The notes beneath the pieces are model-generated. The model was not told the DNA's origin. It did no database searches and saw nothing but the letters and a program-made list of their open reading frames with translations. Shown here piece after piece: positions 1-9,265 of a stretch of DNA of 64,000 nt. The translations under genes were made by a program, and so were the position numbers. Position 1 is the first letter of the stretch. The number at the start of each line of letters is the position of its first letter. The stretch is taken from the NCBI GenBank assembly GCA_041855445.1, contig JBHAEG010000022.1, positions 31,615 through 95,614 on the forward strand. The letters are read 5' to 3'. Source of the stretch: Faucicola sp041855445. Lineage in GTDB: Bacteria > Pseudomonadota > Gammaproteobacteria > Pseudomonadales > Moraxellaceae.

Positions 1-844
1 CTGCTAAAGTTTTTCCATTGACATGATATGGATAATATAATTTGTAATACCCATCATGAGCAGAAAAATAAATTTCTTGACTATTATTGGCAAATACACG
101 GTCTAAATATTGTTTTGTTTCTGGGTCTACTGCATGAATAAAATCTGCTTTTTTGATTAAAGTCGTAGAGCCATTAGCATGTTTTTGCACAATAGTATCT
201 GTAGAAACTGTTTCTGTAGGTTCTGTAGGAATGTTATTGGTAGATTTTTCTATTGTTATTGCGTGACTGAGGTCATTATCAAACTTGAGATAAACAGGCA
301 TATTATCCACTTTATCAGGTACAATAACCAACATTTGATGAAAATCAACTTGATTTTTCTCGATTAATGATATGCCATCACTTACTTGATTAATATAATT
401 TAAATTAAAACTATAGTTAGAAAAATTATTTAATAATGGCTGATATTCTTTTTGCATGGTTGCAACAGCATCAAGTAATATCGATTTTTTCTTTTGAACC
501 GTTAAATAATCTCCTGTAAATAAAATACCAGCTAATAATGGAAACAATGCCAATAAACCCAATAATAGTTTATTAGATTTCTGCTTGACATTATTTTCTG
601 CGATATTGGACTGTTGGCTATCAGCAATGCGTGTTAGGTTTAACATAATATTTAGCATTAATGAACCTGCCATCATGACTAAAATACCTAACACACTAAA
701 AGTGAAAATCTCAGTTAAGTTTTCCCGAAAAATCTTTAATCCAAAAACCGTCATCAGAATGAATGCAAAAAGCCAGTAAACCAGTAGACCAATGGATATT
801 AAACCAATGATATTACTAAACTTTACTAGGCTTTTTAAATTCAT
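1..844 (-). CDS. Two-helix membrane protein of unknown function (3' end cut by window)
   Basis: Reading the minus strand from an ATG at 844 gives 281 codons without a stop up to the window edge, so the C-terminus lies outside. Upstream is a good Shine-Dalgarno (AAGGAAAG) in the 16-nt gap after the DegS-like gene, so the two are probably co-transcribed. The protein starts MNLKSLVKFSNIIG. It has two N-terminal hydrophobic segments (about residues 10-35 and 43-60), a third near residues 80-95, then a long soluble part with a Thr/Glu/Pro-rich stretch (residues about 200-215). I do not recognise the family. Its position suggests a role in envelope homeostasis, which is inference only. Confidence 0.75.
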   Translation of the reverse strand, partial: MNLKSLVKFSNIIGLISIGLLVYWLFAFILMTVFGLKIFRENLTEIFTFSVLGILVMMAGSLMLNIMLNLTRIADSQQSNIAENNVKQKSNKLLLGLLALFPLLAGILFTGDYLTVQKKKSILLDAVATMQKEYQPLLNNFSNYSFNLNYINQVSDGISLIEKNQVDFHQMLVIVPDKVDNMPVYLKFDNDLSHAITIEKSTNNIPTEPTETVSTDTIVQKHANGSTTLIKKADFIHAVDPETKQYLDRVFANNSQEIYFSAHDGYYKLYYPYHVNGKTLA

Positions 845-860
845 GGTGGCTTTCCTTGTA

Positions 861-2186
861 TTATTGTTGATTTAATAAATCTAATAACTCTTGTGGGATT
901 TGTTGTTGTGATGAGCCTGTATTTTTTGTAGTGTCTTGTTGAATTGGACGCTCAGACAAGGTGATATTCACATTCGCAATTTCACTACCTCGCTGAATTT
1001 TAGCAACAACTATGCTGTTGGGTTCTTTTCGAGCGATAAATTGAATTAAACTATTAGCATCATTGGTAGTCACACCATCAAGCTCTAAAATAATATCGCC
1101 TTTTTGTAAACCTGCCTGTGCTGAAGGGCCATTAGCCACAACCCTGACAACTTGTACTCCTTGAGATTTTTCAAGTTTAGCAGGGTCTTCTTTGACTCCT
1201 TGTACTTCAATACCTAACCAGCCTCGTTTGACCTTGCCATATTTAATAATAGAGTTCATCACTTGTTTAACTGATGTTGTTGGTATTGCAAAACCTATGC
1301 CCATCGAACCACCAGAGCGAGTAAAAATAGCAGTATTAATACCAACTAATTGACCATTTGCATCGACTAATGCCCCGCCAGAATTACCAGGGTTAATAGC
1401 TGCGTCAGTTTGAATAAAATCCTCAAATGTATTAATACCCAAACCACTACGTCCAGTTGCAGAAATAATGCCTTGTGTAACGGTTTGCCCGACTCCAAAT
1501 GGATTGCCAATTGCTAAAACAACATCACCAACATGGATTGGTTTTTCTCGAAACCCCAATGGCTTTAATCCAGTCATCTCAACTTTGATGACGGCTAAAT
1601 CGCTTTCTGGGTCACTACCAACGACTTTTGCAGTCGCTTTACGTCCATCATTTAACGCAACGACAATGTTATCTGCTGTGCTAATAACATGGGCATTGGT
1701 GATGATATAGCCATCACCAGAAACAATCACGCCAGAACCTAAATTTGTAGTTTCACTATCTTGTTCTGGTAAACCACCATGATATTCATAAAATTGACGC
1801 AAAAAAGGGTCTTCTAAATAAGGGTGGCGAGAAATTTTTTGTGTTGTATAAATATTGACCACAGAATTTGAAGCAGTATTGACCGCATTTTGATAAGAAG
1901 TGACAGGGTCTAAACGTTCTAGTAACGTTGTTGCAGGTGGATTTTGAGCAGTTGGTTTTGGTGGACTCCACTCTTCTGTTTTAGCAGATTTTTCAACAGG
2001 GGTTGATTGTAGGCGTACCTTATCTTGAGAAATCAACCAAAAACCCAATAGCACCACTAAAACCAATAACACCCATGGCAATAATAACCAAAGCTTGTTG
2101 GTTTTTTCCGCATTAACTGGCGGAAGTTGATTATACTGATTGGAAGATTTTTCTAAGTTTACATTGTGATTATCAGTCATAGTCAA
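861..2186 (-). CDS. degS: DegS/AlgW-type membrane-anchored serine protease, one PDZ domain
   Basis: Periplasmic S1C (HtrA family) protease. Residues 33-52 form a single hydrophobic anchor. The trypsin-like domain shows the triad His166 (TNAHV), Asp196 (SDLAV) and Ser269 (GNSGG). One C-terminal PDZ domain covers roughly residues 320-425. A single PDZ plus an N-terminal anchor fits DegS/AlgW, which cleave anti-sigma-E/MucA factors on envelope stress, rather than the two-PDZ DegP/DegQ. No substrate gene is visible in the window. The start is ambiguous between two ATGs two codons apart, and neither has a strong Shine-Dalgarno. The cut-off membrane protein follows 16 nt downstream. Family certain, DegS role likely. 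Confidence 0.9.
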   Translation of the reverse strand: MTMTDNHNVNLEKSSNQYNQLPPVNAEKTNKLWLLLPWVLLVLVVLLGFWLISQDKVRLQSTPVEKSAKTEEWSPPKPTAQNPPATTLLERLDPVTSYQNAVNTASNSVVNIYTTQKISRHPYLEDPFLRQFYEYHGGLPEQDSETTNLGSGVIVSGDGYIITNAHVISTADNIVVALNDGRKATAKVVGSDPESDLAVIKVEMTGLKPLGFREKPIHVGDVVLAIGNPFGVGQTVTQGIISATGRSGLGINTFEDFIQTDAAINPGNSGGALVDANGQLVGINTAIFTRSGGSMGIGFAIPTTSVKQVMNSIIKYGKVKRGWLGIEVQGVKEDPAKLEKSQGVQVVRVVANGPSAQAGLQKGDIILELDGVTTNDANSLIQFIARKEPNSIVVAKIQRGSEIANVNITLSERPIQQDTTKNTGSSQQQIPQELLDLLNQQ

Positions 2187-2335
2187 TATTTCTCAGTTAT
2201 TTCTACACAAAGTTATTAGTCAAGTAGCGTAACTTGTTCACATAGTGTACCATTGATTATCAACTTATATTTTAGTGATTTATCAATAAAAATGTTGCTA
2301 ACTCATGCAAAATATTAGTAAATGTTAAAACTGTT

Positions 2336-3535
2336 TTATTTTAATGGCAATGAATATGCGTCAATTTGTACATCAATTTCATCTTGTTCTGTGCGATGTG
2401 ACATATCAAAGCCTAGTAAAAATAGCTCTTCAACATTTTCTAGCTGAGCATTGCCCGCCAAATCTTGTAAAATCGAGGCGTGGTGTTGTTGTATATAGGC
2501 TCGATTTAGCTGTGACTGTTGATTAAGTCCATAAAAAATTAAAACAAAATGTTGTCCAAACTGATGATAAGAATGCTGATGACGAATATAACCTTGTTGT
2601 TGTAATTCAATGGGTTGTTGCACAAAATCCATCACCTCAGCAACGATTTTCATGCGAGTATACATCGATTGTTCATCGAGTTTCACTAATAGTTTTCTAC
2701 CCAATTCCCCGCGTAATTGTTGATTGATTTTAATAAGTAATTTTACCCAAACTCTTGAATACTCCTGCATACTATCTAATAATTTTTGATGAGCTTTTTG
2801 TTGTTTTTGACTTCTTTTATCGATAGCAATGGCTTTTTTTTGATTAATTTCTTCTAAAAATCCAGCATCGACTAATTGTTGTTCTACATTGCGAACATCA
2901 TCTAAAAATAAACCTTCTTGTAAATATTTATTAACTAACTCGATTTCATGTTCAAATTCTACAAAATTCATTAATGCAGATTGATAATAGTTAATAAATT
3001 CTATAAAATCAATGGGTGTTTGTAATTCTTGTAATAAAGATAACATACTGCTTGCATTAAAAATTTGTATGGTCTTATCTTTATTATCTAAATCTAAAAC
3101 AAAATCTTCTCGAAAAAACTCGCTACCCAGTTTATAATCAATCGGATAAGTTTTATCTTGATATGACACTGCTAACGAAGTCAATCCAATATAATAATTA
3201 GTTGGACAGTTGTCTTTTTGGCGTAGTCGGCGGGTTGGTTGCTTGCCAATATGCAGTTCATTTTGATATTTATTTTGTAGTTTATAATGACGTTTGGTCA
3301 GTTGATTAACTACTTTATGATATTTTTTGCGAATGAGCGATTTTTTGATATCTGGGGTTTTAGTTTCAAAAACTTCATTTTGAATGAGTACATAAACATT
3401 TGCCTGTTTGAAACGAAAAACATAATCATACCCGCATTTTTCACTATCATTATTGGTGTTATCTTGATATAACGATAAAAAAGAGTTCTCAACCAGCCTT
3501 TGCCAATCAAAGTGTTGCTTGTCATTTTGTGTCAT
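2336..3535 (-). CDS. Hypothetical protein, 399 residues
   Basis: Soluble-looking protein, rich in Gln, Lys and Tyr, with no signal peptide or membrane segment. A GGAG Shine-Dalgarno lies about 10 nt before the ATG at 3535. Residues 60-115 are strongly basic (KKSLIRKKYHK, PTRRLRQKD). Residues about 235-260 (KKAIAIDKRSQKQQKAHQK) look helical and charged. I do not recognise a family or catalytic motif. It sits between lysS and the DegS-like gene with about 100-150 nt on each side, so it may be transcribed alone. Coding is supported by length and Shine-Dalgarno. Function unknown. Confidence 0.75.
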   Translation of the reverse strand: MTQNDKQHFDWQRLVENSFLSLYQDNTNNDSEKCGYDYVFRFKQANVYVLIQNEVFETKTPDIKKSLIRKKYHKVVNQLTKRHYKLQNKYQNELHIGKQPTRRLRQKDNCPTNYYIGLTSLAVSYQDKTYPIDYKLGSEFFREDFVLDLDNKDKTIQIFNASSMLSLLQELQTPIDFIEFINYYQSALMNFVEFEHEIELVNKYLQEGLFLDDVRNVEQQLVDAGFLEEINQKKAIAIDKRSQKQQKAHQKLLDSMQEYSRVWVKLLIKINQQLRGELGRKLLVKLDEQSMYTRMKIVAEVMDFVQQPIELQQQGYIRHQHSYHQFGQHFVLIFYGLNQQSQLNRAYIQQHHASILQDLAGNAQLENVEELFLLGFDMSHRTEQDEIDVQIDAYSLPLK

Positions 3536-3566
3536 TTGTGCGTTTCTCCATCATTTCATGGCAAAT

Positions 3567-3610
3567 TAGGTATGCTGTATTTAACATATATTTGAAATTT
3601 AGCATACCTA
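3567..3610. repeat. Inverted repeat between lysS and the 399-residue gene
   Basis: Perfect 10-bp arms TAGGTATGCT (3567-3576) and AGCATACCTA (3601-3610) are separated by 24 nt. The element lies between the lysS stop (3635) and the start of the next minus-strand gene (3535). It could be a weak lysS terminator or an operator for the downstream gene. No clear T-tract follows on the minus strand. Confidence 0.5.
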
Positions 3611-3634
3611 TATTTATTTAGTAGTTATTTAATA

Positions 3635-5161
3635 TTATTCTGATTTTCTTCGCATGTGTGGGAATAAAATCACGTCTCGGATACTTGGTGAGTTGGTAAA
3701 TAACATGACTAAACGGTCAATACCAATACCTTCGCCTGCAGTTGGTGGCAGACCATAGGATAATGCTTCGACAAAATCTGCGTCATAATGCATCGCTTCA
3801 TCATCGCCTGCTTCTTTTTCGGCAACTTGTTGTTGGAAACGTTCAGCTTGGTCGATTGGGTCGTTTAATTCGCTAAAACCATTTGCCATTTCACGACCGC
3901 CAATAAATAATTCAAATCTATCAGTAATTTCTGGGTTTTCATCGTTTCGGCGGGCAAGCGGTGAGGTTTCTGCTGGATATTCAATAATAAAGGTTGGTTG
4001 GCGAAGTTGATGTTCAGCAGTTTCTTCAAAAATAATGGTTTGTAATTTGCCAATACCAAAGCCATCTTTGACAGGTTGTTTTAATACAGTTTTTACATAA
4101 TTTGCTAAATAATCATGGTCATTGATTTTTGCCATGTCAAAGTTTTCGGCATATTTTTCAATGGCTTTGGTCATAGGTAAACGCAAAAATGGGGCTTTTA
4201 AGCTAATTTGTTCACCTTGATATTCAAGCTCGGTTGTACCCAAAATATCTATTGCAAGTTTTGATAATAAATTTTCTGTTAAATCCATTAAATCATGGTA
4301 ATCAGCATACGCTTGATAAAATTCAATCATCGTAAATTCAGGATTATGACGGGTAGAAACACCTTCATTGCGAAAACTACGGTTAATTTCAAAAACTCGT
4401 TCAAAGCCACCAACGACTAAGCGTTTTAAATATAACTCTGGGGCGATGCGTAAAAATAGTGGCATATCTAATGCGTTATGATGAGTGACAAAGGGACGAG
4501 CCACGGCACCACCAGGGATAGGGTGCATCATCGGGGTTTCAACTTCCATAAAGCGTTCATTTAACATGAATTGACGAATGCCTGCAATGATTTTACTGCG
4601 AATAATGAAAGTTTGACGGCTATCATCATTGGTCATTAAATCTAAATAACGGCTACGATAACGGCTTTCTGTATCAGATAGTCCATGAAATTTGTTAGGT
4701 AATGGGCGTAAAGATTTTGTTAATAGTTCAATATGGGTTGCATGTACAGAAAGTTCCCCAGTTTTGGTGCGAAATAAATAACCAGTCACTCCAATAATAT
4801 CGCCCATGTCCCATGTTTTAAAATCGTTATATACCTCATCGCCTAAATCATTTTTACTAATATAAGCCTGAATTTTACCTGTCATATCAGCGATGGTGCA
4901 AAAACTGGCTTTTCCCATCACCCGTTTTAGCATCATACGTCCTGCCACACTGACCACCACTTGCTCACCATCAGCAAGAGCTTGTTTATCTTTATTGGCA
5001 AAGGCAGTGTGTAAATCTTCGGCGTAGCTGTCGCGTTTAAATTGATTTGGATAAGGATTTTTGCCTGCCTGTTTGATTAAATCAAGTTTTTGATGACGTT
5101 GGCGAATGAGTTCATTGACATCTTCAATGTGTTCAGTTGGTTGTTGCAGTTGTTCAGACAT
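3635..5161 (-). CDS. lysS: Lysyl-tRNA synthetase, class II
   Basis: Charges tRNA-Lys with lysine in the cytoplasm. The N-terminal OB-fold anticodon domain (about residues 60-175) is followed by the class II catalytic core. Motif 2 is seen in FRNEG with the following RHNPEFT, and motif 3 in GIGIDRLVMLF near the C-terminus. Its 508 residues match the usual bacterial length (about 505). The ATG has an AAAGGTG Shine-Dalgarno 6 nt upstream. It lies just after prfA on the same strand. In many gammaproteobacteria lysS follows prfB, so pairing with prfA here is a small variation. Confidence 0.97.
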   Translation of the reverse strand: MSEQLQQPTEHIEDVNELIRQRHQKLDLIKQAGKNPYPNQFKRDSYAEDLHTAFANKDKQALADGEQVVVSVAGRMMLKRVMGKASFCTIADMTGKIQAYISKNDLGDEVYNDFKTWDMGDIIGVTGYLFRTKTGELSVHATHIELLTKSLRPLPNKFHGLSDTESRYRSRYLDLMTNDDSRQTFIIRSKIIAGIRQFMLNERFMEVETPMMHPIPGGAVARPFVTHHNALDMPLFLRIAPELYLKRLVVGGFERVFEINRSFRNEGVSTRHNPEFTMIEFYQAYADYHDLMDLTENLLSKLAIDILGTTELEYQGEQISLKAPFLRLPMTKAIEKYAENFDMAKINDHDYLANYVKTVLKQPVKDGFGIGKLQTIIFEETAEHQLRQPTFIIEYPAETSPLARRNDENPEITDRFELFIGGREMANGFSELNDPIDQAERFQQQVAEKEAGDDEAMHYDADFVEALSYGLPPTAGEGIGIDRLVMLFTNSPSIRDVILFPHMRRKSE

Positions 5162-5249
5162 AATTACACCTTTATTTAAATATAGTTAAATCTTTCGTCA
5201 GACGATAAAAATAGCATTTTGATAATGTTATTGCTAAATATGTGAAAAG

Positions 5250-6329
5250 TTATTCACCGCTGACACTTGCCATTAAATCGGCTTGATGTTCACGCAATAG
5301 GGCATCTAATAATTCTGTTAAATCACCTTCCATAATTGCATCTAATTTATATAAAGTTAAATTGATGCGATGGTCAGTCATGCGTCCTTGTGGAAAATTA
5401 TAAGTTCGGATACGTTCAGAACGGTCACCGCTACCTACCAGATTACGTCTTAATGTACTGGCTTCATCAATTTGTTTTTGGACTTTTTCTTGTTGAATTT
5501 TAGCAACTAGCATTTTCATCGCCTTATCACGGTTAGCGTGTTGGCTACGCTCTTGTTGGCACTCCACGACTGTACCTGTTGGAATATGTGTTAAACGCAC
5601 GGCACTGTCAGTGGTATTAACGTGTTGCCCACCAGCCCCACTAGAACGAAAAGTGTCCATACGAATGTCAGCAGGATTAAGCTCCACAGTATCATCAATT
5701 TCGATTTCTGGCATTACAGCGACTGTACAAGCTGATGTATGTACTCGCCCTTGACTTTCCGTTTCTGGTACACGTTGCACACGGTGAGCCCCTGATTCAA
5801 ATTTTAGCCGACCATATACACCAGTTCCTGATACACGAGTAATGATTTCTTTAAAACCGCCATGCTCGCCTTCGTTGGCTGATAAAACCTCCACTTGCCA
5901 GCCTTGCGTTTGGGCGTATTTTTGATACATGCGAAATAAATCCCCTGAAAAAATTGCCGCCTCGTCACCACCTGTGCCAGCTCGAATTTCTAAAAAGGCA
6001 GGTACTTTATCGTTTGGGTCTTTGGGTAACATCATGACGTTTAACACGTCTGTTAAATCGGCGATAGTTGCTTTAGCGGTTTGAATTTCCTCTTGAGCCA
6101 TTTCTTTCATGTCAGGGTCAGCAAGCATTTCTTCTGCAGTAGCAAGGTCGTCTTCAGCTTGGCGATAACGTTGCCAAATTTCAGTAATTTCTGATAAGTC
6201 GCTATGCTCCATTGATAATTCACGGAATTTTTTATTATCACTAATAGTGTCTGGGTCAGATAGTAAGGCAGTGACTTCTTCAAAGCGGTCAAGCATTTGG
6301 TCAAGGCGAAAACGTAAACTTTCTTTCAT
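5250..6329 (-). CDS. prfA: Peptide chain release factor 1
   Basis: Releases the finished peptide at UAA and UAG stop codons. The catalytic GGQ is at residues 233-235 (GAGGQHVN). The stop-codon recognition PxT motif is P188-E-T190, in the conserved stretch ending ESQGRVHTSACTVAVMPE. The length of 359 is typical (about 360). The PxT motif and overall sequence separate it from RF2 (SPF motif) and from the frameshifted prfB. The Shine-Dalgarno is weak. No hemA or prmC neighbour is present, unlike in enterics. Confidence 0.97.
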   Translation of the reverse strand: MKESLRFRLDQMLDRFEEVTALLSDPDTISDNKKFRELSMEHSDLSEITEIWQRYRQAEDDLATAEEMLADPDMKEMAQEEIQTAKATIADLTDVLNVMMLPKDPNDKVPAFLEIRAGTGGDEAAIFSGDLFRMYQKYAQTQGWQVEVLSANEGEHGGFKEIITRVSGTGVYGRLKFESGAHRVQRVPETESQGRVHTSACTVAVMPEIEIDDTVELNPADIRMDTFRSSGAGGQHVNTTDSAVRLTHIPTGTVVECQQERSQHANRDKAMKMLVAKIQQEKVQKQIDEASTLRRNLVGSGDRSERIRTYNFPQGRMTDHRINLTLYKLDAIMEGDLTELLDALLREHQADLMASVSGE

Positions 6330-6457
6330 GATAGGCTAGTTCAATTGATAAAATAAATTAAAACGACTATTGTGCCATATTTTAGCGGTTTTTGCATGAA
6401 TTTTATGACAAGCAATGATAATGCAAAAGATACAATGTTTATTGTTAATAAATTTGT

Positions 6458-6463
6458 TATAAT
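6458..6463 (+). promoter_or_regulatory. Putative -10 element for the WG-repeat lipoprotein gene
   Basis: TATAAT lies about 84 nt before the ATG at 6547, in a very AT-rich leader. No good -35 is seen at 16-18 nt. A strong Shine-Dalgarno (AGGAGA, 6535-6540) precedes the start. Confidence 0.4.
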
Positions 6464-6546
6464 ATAAATAAATTGATTATAAAAAAGATATACACAGTAA
6501 CACAATGAAGAATGAGTAAGTCGCCAATAACCTAGGAGAATTTATC

Positions 6547-7416
6547 ATGAAAGCCAAAAAGCTTTATTTAGCATCAATGGTTTATTTAGGATTAACCGCT
6601 TGTGGTACATTGACCACGACCCAACATGCGACTGCCTGTGTAGAGCCAAATATAAGTAATGTTGATAATTATTTTGAAGTGAGCTGTTTATATGAAGGCT
6701 TAGCTCAGGTGATTAGTTTGGGTGAAATTGCCAAGTGTGGCAATGACGATGTTTGTATTGGCAAGTTTGGCTTTGTTGATAAAAATGGTAAAGTCATTAT
6801 TCCGTTACAGTATGATGATGCTGGACATTTTTCAGAAGGTTTAGTTAGCGTAAAAAAAGATGATAACTATGGCTTTCTCGATAAAACTGGTAAGGTAGTT
6901 ATTCCTTTTATTTATGACGATGCCAGCGGTTTTTCTGAAGGACTTGCTAGCATTGCCAAAAAACACAAATATGGTTTTATTGATAAAACAGGAAAAATTG
7001 TTTTACCTTTACAGTATGATTATGCTTATGGTTTTTTTGACGGTTTTGCCATCGTCAGACAAGGTAATGTATGGGGAATTGTTGATAAGACAGGAAAAGC
7101 CATTGTCCCTATTCAATATGATGATGTGCTAGGTTTTTTTGACGGTTTAGCTAAAGTACAACAAAATGATAAATTTGGTTATGTAAATAAAGTAGGTGAA
7201 CTTGTTGTGCCAATACAATATGATAATGCCTATGTTTTTTCTGAAGGGCTGGCAGGTGTACAAAAAAATGGTAAATGGGGATTTATTGATAAAGCTGGTA
7301 AAACGGTCATACCTTTGCAATATGATGAAGTAAATTCTTTTAGTGACGGTATTGCCAATGTTAAAAAAGATGGTCAGGCTTTTAATATCAATACAACAGG
7401 TAAAATTGTAGACTAA
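6547..7416 (+). CDS. WG-repeat lipoprotein
   Basis: The N-terminus is a lipoprotein signal with lipobox LTAC (Cys19). From about residue 75 it consists of six to seven WG-type repeats of about 35 residues, each with GF(V/I/L)DKxGK(x)V(I)P(L)QYD followed by an F(S)(E/D)GL(A) turn. WG repeats form beta-rich folds, and their function is generally unknown. A clear AGGAGA Shine-Dalgarno fixes the ATG. Its own -10 lies upstream and an inverted repeat downstream, so it is probably monocistronic. The first part (residues 20-70) has four Cys beyond the lipobox, including CGNDDVC, which could form disulfides. Role: envelope-associated, unknown. Confidence 0.85.
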   Translation: MKAKKLYLASMVYLGLTACGTLTTTQHATACVEPNISNVDNYFEVSCLYEGLAQVISLGEIAKCGNDDVCIGKFGFVDKNGKVIIPLQYDDAGHFSEGLVSVKKDDNYGFLDKTGKVVIPFIYDDASGFSEGLASIAKKHKYGFIDKTGKIVLPLQYDYAYGFFDGFAIVRQGNVWGIVDKTGKAIVPIQYDDVLGFFDGLAKVQQNDKFGYVNKVGELVVPIQYDNAYVFSEGLAGVQKNGKWGFIDKAGKTVIPLQYDEVNSFSDGIANVKKDGQAFNINTTGKIVD

Positions 7417-7443
7417 AATCGTATCATAATATTATCATATAAA

Positions 7444-7485
7444 GCATTATCATTTATGATGACTATCAAATTAAGATGATAATGC
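7444..7485 (+). terminator. Possible terminator after the WG-repeat gene
   Basis: Perfect 10-bp arms GCATTATCAT (7444-7453) and ATGATAATGC (7476-7485) are followed on the plus strand by a T-rich run (ATTATTTATTTAT). The 22-nt loop is long for an intrinsic terminator, so this is a moderate call. Confidence 0.4.
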
Positions 7486-7600
7486 CAAGATTATTTATTT
7501 ATCTCATATAAACTTTGGGTTTGTATCATTATCTATTCAACCAACTATCCCATATAAACCGCTTTTAATGACATTTCAACAACATAATCAATAATTTTCT

Positions 7601-7609
7601 TGCTAAAAT
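7601..7609 (+). promoter_or_regulatory. Extended -10 promoter for rsmG-parA-parB
   Basis: TGCTAAAAT (extended -10, TGnTAAAAT) lies 37 nt before the rsmG ATG. No good -35 is visible, which fits an extended -10 promoter. The same core GCTAAAATAGCCCG recurs before metK (57909-57922). Confidence 0.45.
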
Positions 7610-7645
7610 AGCCCGCAAATAAATCGTGGTAATGTTAGGTGAACA

Positions 7646-8287
7646 ATGTCGCAATTAAAAATATCAACAGAATTTAAAAAATATAGTGAACAACTACAAC
7701 AAGCTAGCCTTAGCATGGGATTAAATTTAAGTGAAGCCCAGCACCAACAGTTATTATATTATTTGCAACAATTATTATTTTGGAATAAAGCTTATAATCT
7801 TACTGCAATTAAAGACCCTAAAACCGCTCTTGTTAAGCATATTTTTGATAGTTTATCAATTATTTCACATTTACCAGATGGAGATTTGCTCGATGTTGGT
7901 ACGGGAGCAGGGTTGCCAGCAATGATTATTGCAATTTGTCAGCCCAATCGGAAAATAGTTGCATTAGATAGTAATCAGAAAAAAACCCGTTTTATCAAGC
8001 AAATTATTAGCGAATTGGGGTTAAAAAATATTACCGCAATTGCCAGTCGAATTGAAGAACATCAACAAACTTATCAAATCATTACCTCACGAGCATTTGC
8101 TTCGCTAGTGGATTTTGTGGCATTAACAGAAGATAAATTAGCAAAAAATGGTGAAATTTGGGCGATGAAAGGATTAGAACCGAGTGATGAAATCGAACAA
8201 ATCTCTGATAAATGGCAAATAAACACGATTATTTTGACTGTTCCTGAGTTAAATGAACAACGTCATTTAATTTGTCTAAAGAAATAA
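7646..8287 (+). CDS. rsmG: 16S rRNA (guanine527-N7)-methyltransferase
   Basis: RsmG/GidB methylates G527 of 16S rRNA using SAM. The SAM-binding loop LLDVGTGAGL is at residues 81-90, followed by ALDSNQKKTRFI and the usual TSRAFASL segment. The length of 213 residues is typical (about 207). An AGGTGA Shine-Dalgarno precedes the ATG. It is followed by parA and parB on the same strand, the arrangement classically found near the chromosomal origin in many proteobacteria. Confidence 0.95.
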   Translation: MSQLKISTEFKKYSEQLQQASLSMGLNLSEAQHQQLLYYLQQLLFWNKAYNLTAIKDPKTALVKHIFDSLSIISHLPDGDLLDVGTGAGLPAMIIAICQPNRKIVALDSNQKKTRFIKQIISELGLKNITAIASRIEEHQQTYQIITSRAFASLVDFVALTEDKLAKNGEIWAMKGLEPSDEIEQISDKWQINTIILTVPELNEQRHLICLKK

Positions 8288-8331
8288 GCTAAAATACGCA
8301 GATTTATAAAATACATAGTGAGAATGAAGCG

Positions 8332-9111
8332 ATGGATATTTTAGCAGTGGCAAACCAAAAAGGCGGTGTTGGAAAAACGACAACAGCGGTCAATTTAGCT
8401 TGTGCATTAGCCAAAAAACGTAAAAAGGTATTGTTAATAGACCTTGATGCTCAAGGCAATGCCACGACAGCATCAGGTTTAGATAAACGAACATTATCAT
8501 ATACAATTGCTGATGTATTGCTTGATGATGTGGCAATGAGTGAGGCGATTATTAAGTCACCAGTGGGTTATGATGTCGTTGGGGCGAACAATGATTTATC
8601 AGGTATCGATTTAATTTTAAGTCAAAAAACCAATAATCATCATATTTTACAAAAAGCAATGCAAACACTTAATCAACAAAAAAAGCCTTATGATTTTTTG
8701 ATTATTGATTGTGCTCCAAGCCTGAGTTTATTAACCATTAATGCCATGTGTGCGACTCGTGGGGTGATTATTCCCATGCAATGTGAATATTTTGCTTTAG
8801 AAGGATTGGCAGATTTATCCCAGACAATTGAGCGATTAACCGATTTAAATCCAGCATTACATATTCGAGGTGTATTGCGAACCATGTTTGACCCAAGAAA
8901 CACCCTTGCCAATGATGTTTCTCGTGAGTTGGCCTCCCATTTTGGGGCAATTTTATTTAACACCATTATTCCTCGTAATATTCGTTTAGCGGAAGCTCCT
9001 GCTCATGGTATGCCAGCGATAATTTATGAAAAATCGTCTAAAGGTGCTTTAGCTTATATTAAGCTTGCAAATGAAGTTGCTAAACAAAGTCGTCAGCTTG
9101 GGGAGTTTTGA
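8332..9111 (+). CDS. parA: Chromosome-partitioning ATPase ParA (Soj)
   Basis: Deviant Walker A ATPase that moves ParB-parS complexes over the nucleoid. The P-loop KGGVGKTT is at residues 10-17 right after the N-terminal MDILAVANQ. Walker A' (LLIDLDAQGN) and Walker B (LIIDCAPS) follow. At 259 residues and without an N-terminal HTH it is chromosomal-type (Soj-like), not plasmid type Ia. It lies 44 nt after rsmG and 154 nt before parB. Confidence 0.95.
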   Translation: MDILAVANQKGGVGKTTTAVNLACALAKKRKKVLLIDLDAQGNATTASGLDKRTLSYTIADVLLDDVAMSEAIIKSPVGYDVVGANNDLSGIDLILSQKTNNHHILQKAMQTLNQQKKPYDFLIIDCAPSLSLLTINAMCATRGVIIPMQCEYFALEGLADLSQTIERLTDLNPALHIRGVLRTMFDPRNTLANDVSRELASHFGAILFNTIIPRNIRLAEAPAHGMPAIIYEKSSKGALAYIKLANEVAKQSRQLGEF

Positions 9112-9118
9112 TGAATTT

Positions 9119-9220
9119 TTGGTAAAAATATTGTTAGATTTACTAGATAACATTAAAATAGACGGTTTCAGTCCTGAAAATATAGTTTTTAGTGTTTATC
9201 CCAGCCAATATCTCAGTTAA
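9119..9220 (+). CDS. Possible small ORF between parA and parB
   Basis: A TTG-initiated frame of 33 codons starts 7 nt after the parA stop (MVKILLDLLDN...). No ATG and no clear Shine-Dalgarno is present. It could be chance in a T-rich gap or a remnant of an older gene. Listed because the frame is continuous and looks protein-like. Confidence 0.12.
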   Translation: MVKILLDLLDNIKIDGFSPENIVFSVYPSQYLS

Positions 9221-9265
9221 TTATAAATAAATATTGGTAAATATGACAAGATAGGAAACCCCATT

